Part shown: in pieces, positions 7,731 to 16,971 of the stretch | Layout of the letters: every line of letters begins with the position of its first letter | Numbering within the stretch: the first letter of the stretch is position 1 | NCBI GenBank assembly: GCA_945898515.1 | Contig: CAMDIH010000010.1 | Span: 1 to 45,028, forward strand | Source: Candidatus Neomicrothrix parvicella RN1 | GTDB taxonomy: Bacteria > Actinomycetota > Acidimicrobiia > Acidimicrobiales > VFJN01 | Direction: 5' to 3' | DNA length: 45,028 nt | The notes under the pieces: generated by a model | Told to the model about the DNA's origin: nothing | Databases searched by the model: none | The model's input: only the letters and a program-made list of their open reading frames with translations | Position numbers and translations under genes: made by a program

Positions 7731-10700
7731 CCTCGTCTCGGCTGAGTAGGAGTTCAACGGCGAGGGCCACCAAGGACAACCACGCCAGTGAGGGCCGCTC
7801 CAACACACGGCTGGCCACCAGCGCCGCGGGCGCCACCACCACGAGCACCACCCGGCCCCGCCGCACCCCTCCCGCCACCGCAGTGAGCACACCCGCGGCC
7901 ACCACCATCGGCAACGCCGGAGTGGTCAGCAGCAACGCACCCCCGCTCGCCAGCAGCGCCGTGCCCGCCACCCGGCTCCAGGGTTGGGTGGGCACGCTGA
8001 AGGGCGAGCGCAGCACCGGTACGGCCCGACCCGAGACCACCACCCCACCCCGCCGCCGGAGCAGGACGATGCCGCACCCGAGGGCGGCGAGCCCAGAAAT
8101 GCCCAGGCCGATCCCGATGAGCCGTTGGGGGGCCCACCGCAGTGAAACGGTGACCGGGCCGGGACCGCTGGGGGTGAGGACCCACCCATTGGCGTACCCG
8201 TCCACCAAGGTGCGCTCGCCGACGGTGGCGTTGTCCACCGCAATGGTCCATCCATCACTGGCGCTTTGGCCCAACACGAACCAGAACGGGGTGCCGTCGG
8301 CGTCGACGACCGCCTTCACCGTGGCCGACCCCAACTCGGTGACCTGCACCGCGGGGGCGGTGGCCACCCCCGGCCCGCGAGGGGCGACGGTGGTGGCCTG
8401 TCCGCGGCCATCGGTGGAGAGCACGATCTGATCGAGGTTCCAACCGGTACGCCAACCGGGCGCGGCGGTAACCCGGTGGCTCCCGGCGGCGAGGTCACTC
8501 GGGCCGCAGCCGGTGAAGGCCACCGACGCAGCGGGCCCCGTCTCGAGGCGCACCGCCACGGCCTGCCCGTCGATCTCTACCAGATCGTCCCGGCACTCCC
8601 CGCCCGCGGCCGCCACCGCCCCTGCAGTGGTTCGAGCCGTGCCCTGGATCGCAAAGGATCGGGCCAGGGGGAGTTCGAAACGGCGATCCAGGCTCGCTTC
8701 ATCATCGAGGCGATCCGTACCGGGCAACAACAGCCGAAGGCGGGTAAGCACCACATCGAGGCTGTGGCCTTCGAGATCATCGCCCACGCGGTTGAGTAGA
8801 TCCACCGGGAGACGCACCACTTCCGACACCACCGTGGTCCCGATGCCGATCTCGGCGAACCCCACCGGCGCTCGCGGGTCGCCCCCACTGGCATCAGTGG
8901 TCCCGGTGATCTCCACCCGTAGCCGATCTACCGACTGGGCCGGGATCGCCACGGCCTGCCCGGCACCCTCCAGAGATTCCGGACCCAACACGACGGTAAA
9001 AGGTGGCTCATCTCCCACGGTGATGCGAACGCTGCGCACCGCCCGACCCGCTCGCGCCGACACGGGCTGGCGGAGCCGCACCACATCCACCGTCGGCGCG
9101 GGATCCGGATCCACCACAATGAATTGGCCGCGCGGATCAACGCCCCCCACGCGCCACGCTGTGGCTGGGTCGCCATCGATAGCGTTGGCCCCGCGGTCCT
9201 CGGGGCGCTCGGGTCCGCCATCACTGCTCACCTCCACGCGGCCACCCACCTGCTCCACCACCGTGCGGTCGTCGTCCGTGGAACCGGGGAAGGGATCGAG
9301 GCGGAAGTCGTACCCGGTGGGGTCCGCCGCCGTCTCGCCGGCCCGTTCGGTGTGACCGCGGGTATCGCGTAGGGCGTAGAACCAGGTCTGGATTCGACGC
9401 CGATTGGAGTCGGTGAGCACCAGATGGGCCGATGCGTCCAGGGCCTCCCCCACCTGCTGATCGCTCAGGGCGGCCGACTCGAGCACCAGAGAATTGCCGT
9501 CTAGTAACCCTGCCGTAGCGGCATCCACGATGCCGGTCCCATCGCCATCGAGCACCACCGGCCCCGCCGTCGGTGCCGTCCGCACGATGCCGCGGGGCGA
9601 CTCCACCCCAAACAACGCCACCGAAGGCAGATCCGGGTTCCGGCCATCCCCACCCAGGGGGCCATATCGCTGCGGAGGGGCCAACCCGGGCGCCTGGAGC
9701 AGGGCCTCCCACACCGGTCCCGGCGGGGGCGAGAAGCCACGCGCCGGATCTTCGAGGTCGGCCCGCAACGACACCGTGCCCACGCCCAACAAGCGGGCCA
9801 GTGGTGCGATGGAGAGCGGATCAAGCACCCCGAGTTGGGCTTGGCGATCAAGCGCATCGAGCAGGTTCACCGAGGCCGGGGTGCCGTAGGGCAACACCTC
9901 CCGGGCCAGATAGGGACGATCAGTGAGACCCGGTGTCAAAGGATCCACCAGGTTGCCCCAGCGATAGCCAGCGAAGGTGGACCCGGGCAGTTCCAGGATT
10001 CGGGTGGTGTGATCACCAGCATCGAGCGCGTTCACCGCCTCGATCCAGTAGGACGGGATCTCCTCGGGTCGATCCTGCCCCGCCGAGAGGTACCCACCCT
10101 GGCTTACCGGCAACAACCCACCCACCGCCAGGGCCGCGACCGCTGCCGCCCCCACCCGAGTCCAGTGGCGGCTCGGAATCGCCGCCACCCCGGCGGCACA
10201 CAGACCGGCCAGGCCCAGCACCACGAGCGGAACCGCCCGCGGGCTATTGCGGAGGGCCAACCCGAGAGAGGTTTCGGTGGTGAAGGCCTTCCAGGCCCGG
10301 CCATAGGACGTGGGATCCTCAAAAGGCCAGGAGCCCACGGAGATCACGGTGCCCACGAGCACCAGGAGGCTGAAGTACACCCGGTAGCTCCAGCGCAGGA
10401 CCAGGGCCACCACCAGGCCCACCACCGGCACGGCGTAGGTCAGGCCCACCACCAGCGGGTCTCGTAGGTACACCGCAGCCTGCTCTAGGGAGAATCCTGA
10501 GATATCCCGTCCGTAAAAGAACCAGTTGCCCAGACCGCGCAGCACATCTCCGGGGGTCGACCACTCCGCCACGGTGGCCAGGTTCTCCGTGAGTTGCAGG
10601 ACCGGGAGCCCGTAGCGACCCTGCAGGCGCAGACCAATCAACCACCAGGCCGATACGGCGAGGCTGACCAGCACCAACCGTCCGGCCGTGGCCAGCACCG

Positions 10701-11319
10701 CCCGAGGATTACCTCGGAACCCTTCCAGCACGAGCCACAGCAGGGGCGCCACGCCCACCAGCAACAGCGACGAGGCGTTGATTCCCCCCGCCAGCAGGAG
10801 CACCAAGCCCAGCGCGGCAGGAGCCCGCCAATCCCGGTTCCGGGTGGCGCGCATCGTGAGGCCCACGATCCACGGCAGGGCCACCCAGGGCACCAACAGC
10901 ACCGACATGCGTGCCGTGAAGGCCAGTTGGTACGGGGTAAACCCGTAGATAAGGGCCCCCGCCAACGCCCCGGCTCGGCCCGGGCCAAGTTGCAAGAACA
11001 GCCAACGGGCACCCACCACCGCCAGGAAGGTAAGGGTGCCGAGCCACAGGCGCTGCGCAACCCAATCCGGCAGCCCCAGACGGTCCAATCCCCAAAACAT
11101 GGGGGCCACCGGGAAGGCATACCCGAGGTGTTGGTGGGGCACCGTGCCCGCCCCGATACTCGGATCCCATAGCTGCAGGGTGCGGCGAAGGAACGCCCCG
11201 GGATCGAGGTACAGGTACTGCTTACTGTCCGCGCTCACCCGCCCCGGTGAAGACCACAAAAACGGGATGTACACCACAGCCGCCACCGCTAGCAGTTCGG
11301 GTTTGCACCAGCGACGCAC
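7714..11319 (-). CDS. AftD-like alpha-arabinofuranosyltransferase (DUF3367-type)
   Basis: The product has 1201 residues from the GTG at 11319, chosen because TACCGT ends 7 bases before it. An upstream ATG at 11400 would run into the divergent gene. The N-terminal 400 residues are membrane spans with the AftD-type segments DPGAFLRRTLQLWDP, LPDWVAQRLWLGT and LLVPWVALPWI. Then comes a large extracytoplasmic region, including an F5/8 type C (galactose-binding) fold marked by NAIDGDPATAWRVGG, and finally C-terminal membrane helices. Mycobacterial AftD, about 1400 residues, adds alpha-(1-3) arabinofuranosyl branches to arabinogalactan and lipoarabinomannan from decaprenyl-phosphoryl arabinose. The family is well supported, but the polymer made here is not known. 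Confidence 0.8.
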   Translation of the reverse strand: MRRWCKPELLAVAAVVYIPFLWSSPGRVSADSKQYLYLDPGAFLRRTLQLWDPSIGAGTVPHQHLGYAFPVAPMFWGLDRLGLPDWVAQRLWLGTLTFLAVVGARWLFLQLGPGRAGALAGALIYGFTPYQLAFTARMSVLLVPWVALPWIVGLTMRATRNRDWRAPAALGLVLLLAGGINASSLLLVGVAPLLWLVLEGFRGNPRAVLATAGRLVLVSLAVSAWWLIGLRLQGRYGLPVLQLTENLATVAEWSTPGDVLRGLGNWFFYGRDISGFSLEQAAVYLRDPLVVGLTYAVPVVGLVVALVLRWSYRVYFSLLVLVGTVISVGSWPFEDPTSYGRAWKAFTTETSLGLALRNSPRAVPLVVLGLAGLCAAGVAAIPSRHWTRVGAAAVAALAVGGLLPVSQGGYLSAGQDRPEEIPSYWIEAVNALDAGDHTTRILELPGSTFAGYRWGNLVDPLTPGLTDRPYLAREVLPYGTPASVNLLDALDRQAQLGVLDPLSIAPLARLLGVGTVSLRADLEDPARGFSPPPGPVWEALLQAPGLAPPQRYGPLGGDGRNPDLPSVALFGVESPRGIVRTAPTAGPVVLDGDGTGIVDAATAGLLDGNSLVLESAALSDQQVGEALDASAHLVLTDSNRRRIQTWFYALRDTRGHTERAGETAADPTGYDFRLDPFPGSTDDDRTVVEQVGGRVEVSSDGGPERPEDRGANAIDGDPATAWRVGGVDPRGQFIVVDPDPAPTVDVVRLRQPVSARAGRAVRSVRITVGDEPPFTVVLGPESLEGAGQAVAIPAQSVDRLRVEITGTTDASGGDPRAPVGFAEIGIGTTVVSEVVRLPVDLLNRVGDDLEGHSLDVVLTRLRLLLPGTDRLDDEASLDRRFELPLARSFAIQGTARTTAGAVAAAGGECRDDLVEIDGQAVAVRLETGPAASVAFTGCGPSDLAAGSHRVTAAPGWRTGWNLDQIVLSTDGRGQATTVAPRGPGVATAPAVQVTELGSATVKAVVDADGTPFWFVLGQSASDGWTIAVDNATVGERTLVDGYANGWVLTPSGPGPVTVSLRWAPQRLIGIGLGISGLAALGCGIVLLRRRGGVVVSGRAVPVLRSPFSVPTQPWSRVAGTALLASGGALLLTTPALPMVVAAGVLTAVAGGVRRGRVVLVVVAPAALVASRVLERPSLAWLSLVALAVELLLSRDEVSRSQ

Positions 11320-11326
11320 AACGGCA

Positions 11327-11332
11327 ACGGTA
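11327..11332 (-). promoter_or_regulatory. Predicted -10 element, leaderless promoter of AftD-like gene
   Basis: On the minus strand TACCGT is followed by 7 bases and then the GTG at 11319. This decides the start of the AftD-like gene. Confidence 0.5.
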
Positions 11333-11378
11333 GTTGCCCTCGCCCCCCCGTACTGCCTGCCGGAAAGTATCGCCGCCG

Positions 11379-12878
11379 ATGCCCATGCCCCCCGACTCAT
11401 CCGCCCCCCGCCAAGATCCGGGCCGTGTGTTGGTCATCGGCGCAGGTCCGGCCGGGCTCACTGCTGCCTATCAGCTGGGCAAAGCCGGACATCCCTGCAC
11501 CATCGTGGAGGGCACGAGCGTGGTGGGCGGCATCAGCCAGACCGTGGTGCGCGACGGTTGGCGATTCGACATCGGTGGTCATCGCTTCTTCACCAAGGTT
11601 CCCGAGGTGGAGGCGCTGTGGCACGAGATCCTGTCGGACGAGGATTTCATGCTGCGCCCGCGTGCGAGTCGCATCTACTACCAGGGAAAGTTTTACGCCT
11701 ACCCGATCAAGCCCCTGAACGCCCTCCGCAACCTGGGCGTGATCGAGGCCATTCGCTGTGTGCTTTCCTACGGCTGGGTGCGGATCCACCCGCCCAAAGA
11801 TCAGTCCACCCTGGAGGGCTACATCGCCGCCAACTACGGGTGGCGCCTCTACGGACATTTCTTTCGCACGTACAGCGAGAAGGTGTGGGGGGTACCGCCG
11901 TCGCAGATCTCCGCCGAGTGGGGTGCCCAGCGCATCAAGGGGATGTCGCTGTTCAAGGCCGTGTGGGAACCCCTCCGAGCCCGCTTTGCCGGCCGACGCG
12001 CCGGCCGCCGGCAAGTCACCAGCCTCATCGAGGAGTTCCAGTACCCCAAGTTTGGTCCCGGGATGATGTGGGAGCGCTGCCGGGACCTCGTGGTCGAGCA
12101 AGGATCGACGCTGCTGTTCCGCGCGCCGGTCACGAGCATCGGGCATCGAGATGGACGGGCCGTGTCGGTCTCCACGCCCGAGGCTCTCCACGAGGTCGAC
12201 CAGGTGATTTCCTCTATGCCCTTCAACGCTCTCCTACGCGCCATGGACCCCCCGGTGCCGGCCGCCGTGCTGGCCGCCGCCGATGATCTCGGGTTCCGAG
12301 ATTTCCTCTCGGTGGCCTTGGTGGTCCCAGCCGACAAGGTGGCCTGGACCGACAACTGGATCTACATCCATGCTCCCGAGGTAAAAACGATGCGCGTGCA
12401 GAACTTCGGTTCCTGGTCTCCCCACATGGTGAAAGAGGGCCACAACGTCCTCGGTCTGGAGTACACCGTGGAGCAGGGTGACGACTGGTGGAACGCCAGC
12501 GATGAGGAACTCATCGCGAAGGGCAAAGCGGAGTTGGAAGCGCTCGGACTCATGCAGGCCAGCGACGTCGAGGCTGGCTACGTGGTGCGCATGCCCAAGG
12601 CGTACCCCCTCTACGATTCCACCTACAAGGCCAACGTAGAGATACTGCGAGACTGGCTTCGCCACAACGCATCCAACGTGCATCCCGTGGGACGCAACGG
12701 CATGCACAAGTACAACAACCAGGACCACTCGATGTTTACGGCGATGCTGACCGTGGAGAACCTGCTCGGTGCCTCCCACGACATCTGGAATGTCAACGTG
12801 GAGGAGGAGTACCACGAGGAGTCATCCGGCAAGGGTGGCACCGGACGCGACGCTCCCATCCTCCCCAAGCGCGCTTAG
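11379..12878 (+). CDS. FAD-dependent oxidoreductase, UDP-galactopyranose mutase/amine oxidase-like
   Basis: The ATG at 11379 (or 11385) gives about 499 residues. The N-terminal Rossmann dinucleotide fold VLVIGAGPAGLTAAY is followed by a glutamate-ended strand (IVEG) and VVGGISQTV, then FDIGGHRFFTK, a signature of mutase-like NAD(P)/FAD proteins. A second FAD contact (GRNGMHKYNNQDHSM) lies near residue 440. In glycan loci this family includes UDP-galactopyranose mutase and other redox-neutral flavoproteins, but the length and motifs do not fix the reaction. It is divergent from the AftD-like gene and shares its last bases with the convergent mannosyltransferase gene (4-base stop overlap). Confidence 0.75.
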   Translation: MPMPPDSSAPRQDPGRVLVIGAGPAGLTAAYQLGKAGHPCTIVEGTSVVGGISQTVVRDGWRFDIGGHRFFTKVPEVEALWHEILSDEDFMLRPRASRIYYQGKFYAYPIKPLNALRNLGVIEAIRCVLSYGWVRIHPPKDQSTLEGYIAANYGWRLYGHFFRTYSEKVWGVPPSQISAEWGAQRIKGMSLFKAVWEPLRARFAGRRAGRRQVTSLIEEFQYPKFGPGMMWERCRDLVVEQGSTLLFRAPVTSIGHRDGRAVSVSTPEALHEVDQVISSMPFNALLRAMDPPVPAAVLAAADDLGFRDFLSVALVVPADKVAWTDNWIYIHAPEVKTMRVQNFGSWSPHMVKEGHNVLGLEYTVEQGDDWWNASDEELIAKGKAELEALGLMQASDVEAGYVVRMPKAYPLYDSTYKANVEILRDWLRHNASNVHPVGRNGMHKYNNQDHSMFTAMLTVENLLGASHDIWNVNVEEEYHEESSGKGGTGRDAPILPKRA

Positions 12879-13609
12879 CGGCCCCGCCGAAACACTCGGT
12901 CCCGCAGGGCCCACCAGGTCACTAGGAGCATGGCTTCGGCCACGATCCGGGACGACATTTTTGAGGTGCCGCGCACCCGGTCGGAGAACAGGATCGGCAC
13001 TTCAGTGATCAACCCCCCCGCCCGCCGCACTCGGTAGGCCATCTCCACCTGGAAGGCGTACCCATCGGCAGTGGTGGTCTGGTAGTCGATGGCCTGGAGC
13101 AGGTCTGCCCGGTAGGCGCGAAACCCGGCGGTGGCATCCCGAACGCCGAGGCTCAACACCATCCCGGCATACCGATTGCCCCAACGCGACAGCAGACGGC
13201 GCCGCAGGGGCCAGTGCGGAGTGCCGCCACCGCTTACATAGCGAGAGCCCACGGCCAACGCCGCGCCGTTGGCCACCGCTTCCAGCAGACGCGGCACATC
13301 GGCGGGGTCGTGGGACAAGTCGGCGTCCATCTCCACCAACACGTCGTGGCCCATCTCGAGCCCCCGTTCGAAGCCAGCCCGATAGGCGCCGCCCAGGCCC
13401 GACTTTTGGGAGCGACGTAACACCCAGACCTGACCCAACGCCTCCGCCGCCGAGTCGGCGAGGTCTGCGGTCCCGTCGGGGCTGCCGTCGTCCACCACGA
13501 GTACCGACACCTCGGGAGCCGCCGCTCGCAGCTGTTCGAGAACCGTCACAATGTTTTCCGCCTCCTGGTAGGTGGGAATCACCACCAGGGGGCGCATCGG
13601 AGCCGGCAC
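12875..13609 (-). CDS. ppm1: Polyprenol-phosphate mannose synthase (Ppm1/DPM1-type GT2)
   Basis: The product has 244 residues. GT2 motifs are VVIPTYQEAENI near residue 10, VVDDGSPDGT near 40, EMDADLSHDP with the metal-binding DxD near 95, GSRYVSGGG near 120 and FRAYRADLL near 155. Family members transfer mannose from GDP-mannose to polyprenyl phosphate, making the lipid-linked donor used by GT-C enzymes such as those encoded nearby. Only the catalytic domain is present, without the membrane apolipoprotein N-acyltransferase-like half fused to it in M. tuberculosis. The GTG at 13609 is chosen because TAGGGT ends 6 bases upstream. An ATG four codons later is the alternative. Confidence 0.88.
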   Translation of the reverse strand: MPAPMRPLVVIPTYQEAENIVTVLEQLRAAAPEVSVLVVDDGSPDGTADLADSAAEALGQVWVLRRSQKSGLGGAYRAGFERGLEMGHDVLVEMDADLSHDPADVPRLLEAVANGAALAVGSRYVSGGGTPHWPLRRRLLSRWGNRYAGMVLSLGVRDATAGFRAYRADLLQAIDYQTTTADGYAFQVEMAYRVRRAGGLITEVPILFSDRVRGTSKMSSRIVAEAMLLVTWWALRDRVFRRGR

Positions 13610-13615
13610 CACCGC

Positions 13616-13621
13616 ACCCTA
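13616..13621 (-). promoter_or_regulatory. Predicted -10 element, leaderless promoter of ppm1
   Basis: TAGGGT on the minus strand ends 6 bases before the GTG at 13609, with no Shine-Dalgarno motif in between. Confidence 0.5.
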
Positions 13622-13669
13622 GCGGTGCCCATTACCCCGCTGGTGCCACCACTATGGTCCGTACTGGCC

Positions 13670-14827
13670 ATGTCTAAGACCACCCCTGATCGCGAGAAGT
13701 TGGGCGACGTAGCCGCCGCCGCGGGCCTACGCCGGATGCACGTACTCGCCTGGCGTGATCTCGACGACATCGAAGCCGGCGGATCGGAGGTGCACGCGGC
13801 GGAGATTGCCTCGCGCTGGGCCGCCGCCGGCATTGAGGTGGTGATGCGCACCTCCCATGCCCAGGGCCATCCCAACGAGATCGAGCGCGACGGCTACCGG
13901 GTAATCCGTCGCCGGGGGCGCCACCTGGTGTTCCTGGATGCCCCGCTGCAGGAACTCCGCCACTCCGGTGGTCGCCGCGACGGGCTGTTGGAAGTGTGGA
14001 ACGGCCTCCCCTTTTTCACCCCCCTGTGGGCCCGGGGTCCGCGCACCACCTTCATTCACCATGTCCACGGCGACATGTGGCGGCAGGTGATGTCGCCGCA
14101 CCTCGCCCGTCTCGGTGAGGTGCTCGAACTGCGAGTGGCACCCCGCCTCTATCAACATTCGCGCATCCTCACGCCATCGCCGTCATCGCGGCAGCAAATC
14201 ATTCACCGCCTGGGGATCCCCGCCAACCAGATCACCGCGGTGCCCAATGGCATCGACCCGCGGTTCTCCCCGGGGGGCACGCGCAGTGCCCATCCCCGGG
14301 TGCTGGTGGTAGGCCGACTCGTCCCCCATAAGCGCCTCGAGTGGATCATCGCCGCGGTGGCGGCCATCCGACCGCGCCTCCCTGAGGTGCAGTTGATCAT
14401 TGTCGGGGAAGGGTACGAGCGCAGCGCATTGGACCGCCTCGTGCACGACCAACAAGCCGACACCTTCGTGCACTTCGAGGGTCGAATCTCCCCGGAGGCG
14501 CTGGTGGATCACTACCGATCAGCGTGGCTCGTCGCCAGCGCCTCGTCTCACGAGGGCTGGGGCATGACCCTCACCGAGGGTGCCGCCTGCGGCACTCCGG
14601 CGGTGGCCACTCGGATCGATGGCCACGTGGATGTGGTGCAGGACCAACGCACAGGACTGCTGGTGGACAACCAGCACGAACTCACCGCCGCCATCGAGCA
14701 GGTCCTCACCGATGGCGATCTCCGGACCGCGCTGGGAGCCGCCGCCCAAACACGGGCCGACGGGCTCACCTGGGATCGCACCGCCCTGGAAGTCTTAGAG
14801 AGCGTGGCGGACCAATGTCTCCAGTAA
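13670..14827 (+). CDS. Glycosyltransferase family 4 (GT-B fold)
   Basis: The ATG at 13670 gives 385 residues; TATGGT eleven bases upstream is a possible -10. GT4 features are the early glycine loop AGGSEVHAAEIA near residue 38, PNGIDPRF near 205, VVGRLVPHKRLEWII near 230, the C-terminal donor-binding motif SSHEGWGMTLTEGAACGTP near 305, and a final helix. GT4 retaining enzymes use nucleotide sugars on the cytoplasmic face. The next gene starts inside its last codons (13-base overlap), which implies coupled translation with the membrane GT-C-like protein. Donor and acceptor are unknown. Confidence 0.85.
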   Translation: MSKTTPDREKLGDVAAAAGLRRMHVLAWRDLDDIEAGGSEVHAAEIASRWAAAGIEVVMRTSHAQGHPNEIERDGYRVIRRRGRHLVFLDAPLQELRHSGGRRDGLLEVWNGLPFFTPLWARGPRTTFIHHVHGDMWRQVMSPHLARLGEVLELRVAPRLYQHSRILTPSPSSRQQIIHRLGIPANQITAVPNGIDPRFSPGGTRSAHPRVLVVGRLVPHKRLEWIIAAVAAIRPRLPEVQLIIVGEGYERSALDRLVHDQQADTFVHFEGRISPEALVDHYRSAWLVASASSHEGWGMTLTEGAACGTPAVATRIDGHVDVVQDQRTGLLVDNQHELTAAIEQVLTDGDLRTALGAAAQTRADGLTWDRTALEVLESVADQCLQ

Positions 14828-16965
14828 CACCACGCCGTCGATGGCAACCGGCCTGGACCACTGGCGCCCAAGGTCGTTTCCTCTTGGCCAGCGGCGCCGG
14901 CGCTGCCGTAGCGCTCGCGCTGTTCACCTTCGTGATTACCCGCGGGCGTGCCGATCTCCTCCAGTGGCAACGCAGCGGGGATTTCTACGACGCGCAAGCG
15001 CACGCCTGGCTGGCAGGCCGCTGGAGCATTCCCGACGGGATCTTGAGCATCGAAAAGTTCCTGCATGACGGCCGCGCCTACATGTATCAAGGACCCTGGC
15101 CCGCCTTGCTGCGCCTCCCCCTGGCGGCGCTGACCACCCGCTTCGACTCCCGCCTCACGCAACTCTCGATGATTCTCGCCACCCTCGTGGCGATGGCCGG
15201 CACCACCCGTCTCCACTGGCGCATCAGGGCCCTGGTGCGCCCGGCCACGCCACTCGGGCGCAGCGATCTCGCCATCGCCGCCCTCATCACCTTTGCGGTG
15301 GGCGGTGGCTCCACGTTCCTGTTCGAAGCCAGTCGGGCGTGGGTGTACCACGAGGCATCGTTATGGGGCGCCGCCTGGACAATCGTGGGCATCGACGCCG
15401 TAGTGGGATGTGTGCAGCGGCCGAGTCGGCGCCGTTTCGCGTGGGCGGGAGTGGTCATCACCTTGGCTATGGGCTCTCGCAGTTCCGTGGCTCTGGGGGC
15501 CGTGGCCGCCATGGCCATCCTGGCCGGCGGGAACTTCATCGTCGCGATGACCCGACGGCGCGGTGGGAGCCACCCATGGTTCGCCTGGGCGGGCAGCGCC
15601 AGCCGTCCCGATGGCCGCGTACCCGTGGTGGCTCCGGCCCTGGCCACCGTCATTCCCGTGGCCGTGTACGCGGCGGTGAACTACATCAAGTTCGCCACCC
15701 TGTTCTCCATCCCGTTCTATAGCCAGGGATTCAGCATCGAAGATGCCCAACGGCGCCAATTCCTGGATGCCAACAACGGCACGCTATTCGGCCTCAAGTG
15801 GGTGCCCACCACCGTGGTCCAGTACATCCGACCCGATGCCCTGCGGTTCACCTCGGCCTTCCCCTTCATCGATTTCCCCCCACCCGCCCGTCCCTTCGGT
15901 GGCGTGCAGTTCGATCTGGTCGACTACGCCAGCAGCCTGCCGTCATCCATGCCGGTGCTGGCGGTGTTAGCGGTGATCGGGGCCTGGGCGCTGCTGCGAG
16001 CCCCGCGCGGGGCACCGGGCACCGGCGTGGCCGCCCTGCGCGGGCCCGCCCTCGGCGCCCTGGCCGGGGGGATCACCATCCTCCCCTTCGCCTACGTCGC
16101 CAACCGCTACCTCACCGACCTCATTCCTGCCCTGATGATCCTCAGTCTCATCGGGGCTCACCACCTGCTGGCCCGCAGCACCGCCATGGCTGATCATCGC
16201 CCCCGCTGGGCCGTTCCGGTGTGGGCCACCCTGGGTGTTTTGCTGCTGGTGGGGGTATGGGTGAATCTCTCCCTTGGCCTCATCTTCGGTCGTCTCTACA
16301 GCTCCGATGTGAAAGACGATGTGGCCATAGGCTTCCTGGATACGCGCTACGACGTAGCCCAGTCGCTCGGAGGCGAACCGTTTATCCCGCTTCGACCGGG
16401 CGAGGGACTCCCCAACGACGCCCGCCGCGGTGAGGTCGTCATCATTGGCGATTGCGAGGCCATGTACCTGGCCGACGGCATGCCGCTGAACGCCTCGAAG
16501 CATCATGCCTGGAACCCCTTGGTGCGCTCTGAAGCCGGTGGCCGCTACCTGCGCACCATCACGTTCCCGGCCGAAGCGCCCGGCACCCGACTCCCGCTGT
16601 TCACGCTCACCAGTTCGGCCGGCGACGGACAGCTCTATGCCGAATGGATGGGCGGCGCCGGGGTGAGGTTCAACTATCAAGGCCCCGGCAGTGGTTATCG
16701 AAGCCCCACGTTATTTCTACCGCCTGAGCGCACGTACACCCTCGATCTCGTGGTAGATCCCCGGCTCGAGTTCGTCCAGATCTGGCTCGATGACGTCTTG
16801 GCCTTTCAGAATTTCTATACGACCCCTGCCGACGCCGCCATCACCCCAGGCGCGGATATTCTCGATGATCCGTTGCTCGCCGATACCTACACGGGCCGGT
16901 TCGACCCGCTGCCGGAACGCAATCTTCTTCGTTGCGAAGAACTGCGTCAAGAGGCGGCTCGCTGA
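14815..16965 (+). CDS. Large membrane protein, GT-C-like, paralogue of the 943 gene
   Basis: The ATG at 14815 gives 716 residues; the longer frame upstream is out-of-frame shadow of the GT4 gene. A membrane helix near residues 20-42 is followed by SGDFYDAQAHAWLAGRW, which aligns with the loop-1 motif of the protein at 943. Further membrane spans run to about residue 490. The soluble C-terminus contains IIGDCEAMYLADG (also paralogous) and a beta-rich tail with FNYQGPGSGYRSP and WLDDVLAFQNFY that looks like a lectin-type jelly roll. It overlaps the GT4 gene by 13 bases, suggesting the two act on the same glycan. No residue pins down the sugar. Confidence 0.72.
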   Translation: MSPVTPRRRWQPAWTTGAQGRFLLASGAGAAVALALFTFVITRGRADLLQWQRSGDFYDAQAHAWLAGRWSIPDGILSIEKFLHDGRAYMYQGPWPALLRLPLAALTTRFDSRLTQLSMILATLVAMAGTTRLHWRIRALVRPATPLGRSDLAIAALITFAVGGGSTFLFEASRAWVYHEASLWGAAWTIVGIDAVVGCVQRPSRRRFAWAGVVITLAMGSRSSVALGAVAAMAILAGGNFIVAMTRRRGGSHPWFAWAGSASRPDGRVPVVAPALATVIPVAVYAAVNYIKFATLFSIPFYSQGFSIEDAQRRQFLDANNGTLFGLKWVPTTVVQYIRPDALRFTSAFPFIDFPPPARPFGGVQFDLVDYASSLPSSMPVLAVLAVIGAWALLRAPRGAPGTGVAALRGPALGALAGGITILPFAYVANRYLTDLIPALMILSLIGAHHLLARSTAMADHRPRWAVPVWATLGVLLLVGVWVNLSLGLIFGRLYSSDVKDDVAIGFLDTRYDVAQSLGGEPFIPLRPGEGLPNDARRGEVVIIGDCEAMYLADGMPLNASKHHAWNPLVRSEAGGRYLRTITFPAEAPGTRLPLFTLTSSAGDGQLYAEWMGGAGVRFNYQGPGSGYRSPTLFLPPERTYTLDLVVDPRLEFVQIWLDDVLAFQNFYTTPADAAITPGADILDDPLLADTYTGRFDPLPERNLLRCEELRQEAAR

Positions 16966-16971
16966 GCCTCT

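Noticed and set aside
14524-14814. N-terminal extension of the 14815 gene
   Set aside because: It is a frame-shifted reading of the GT4 gene, rich in Arg, Gly and His, and the ATG at 14815 starts a natural membrane protein.
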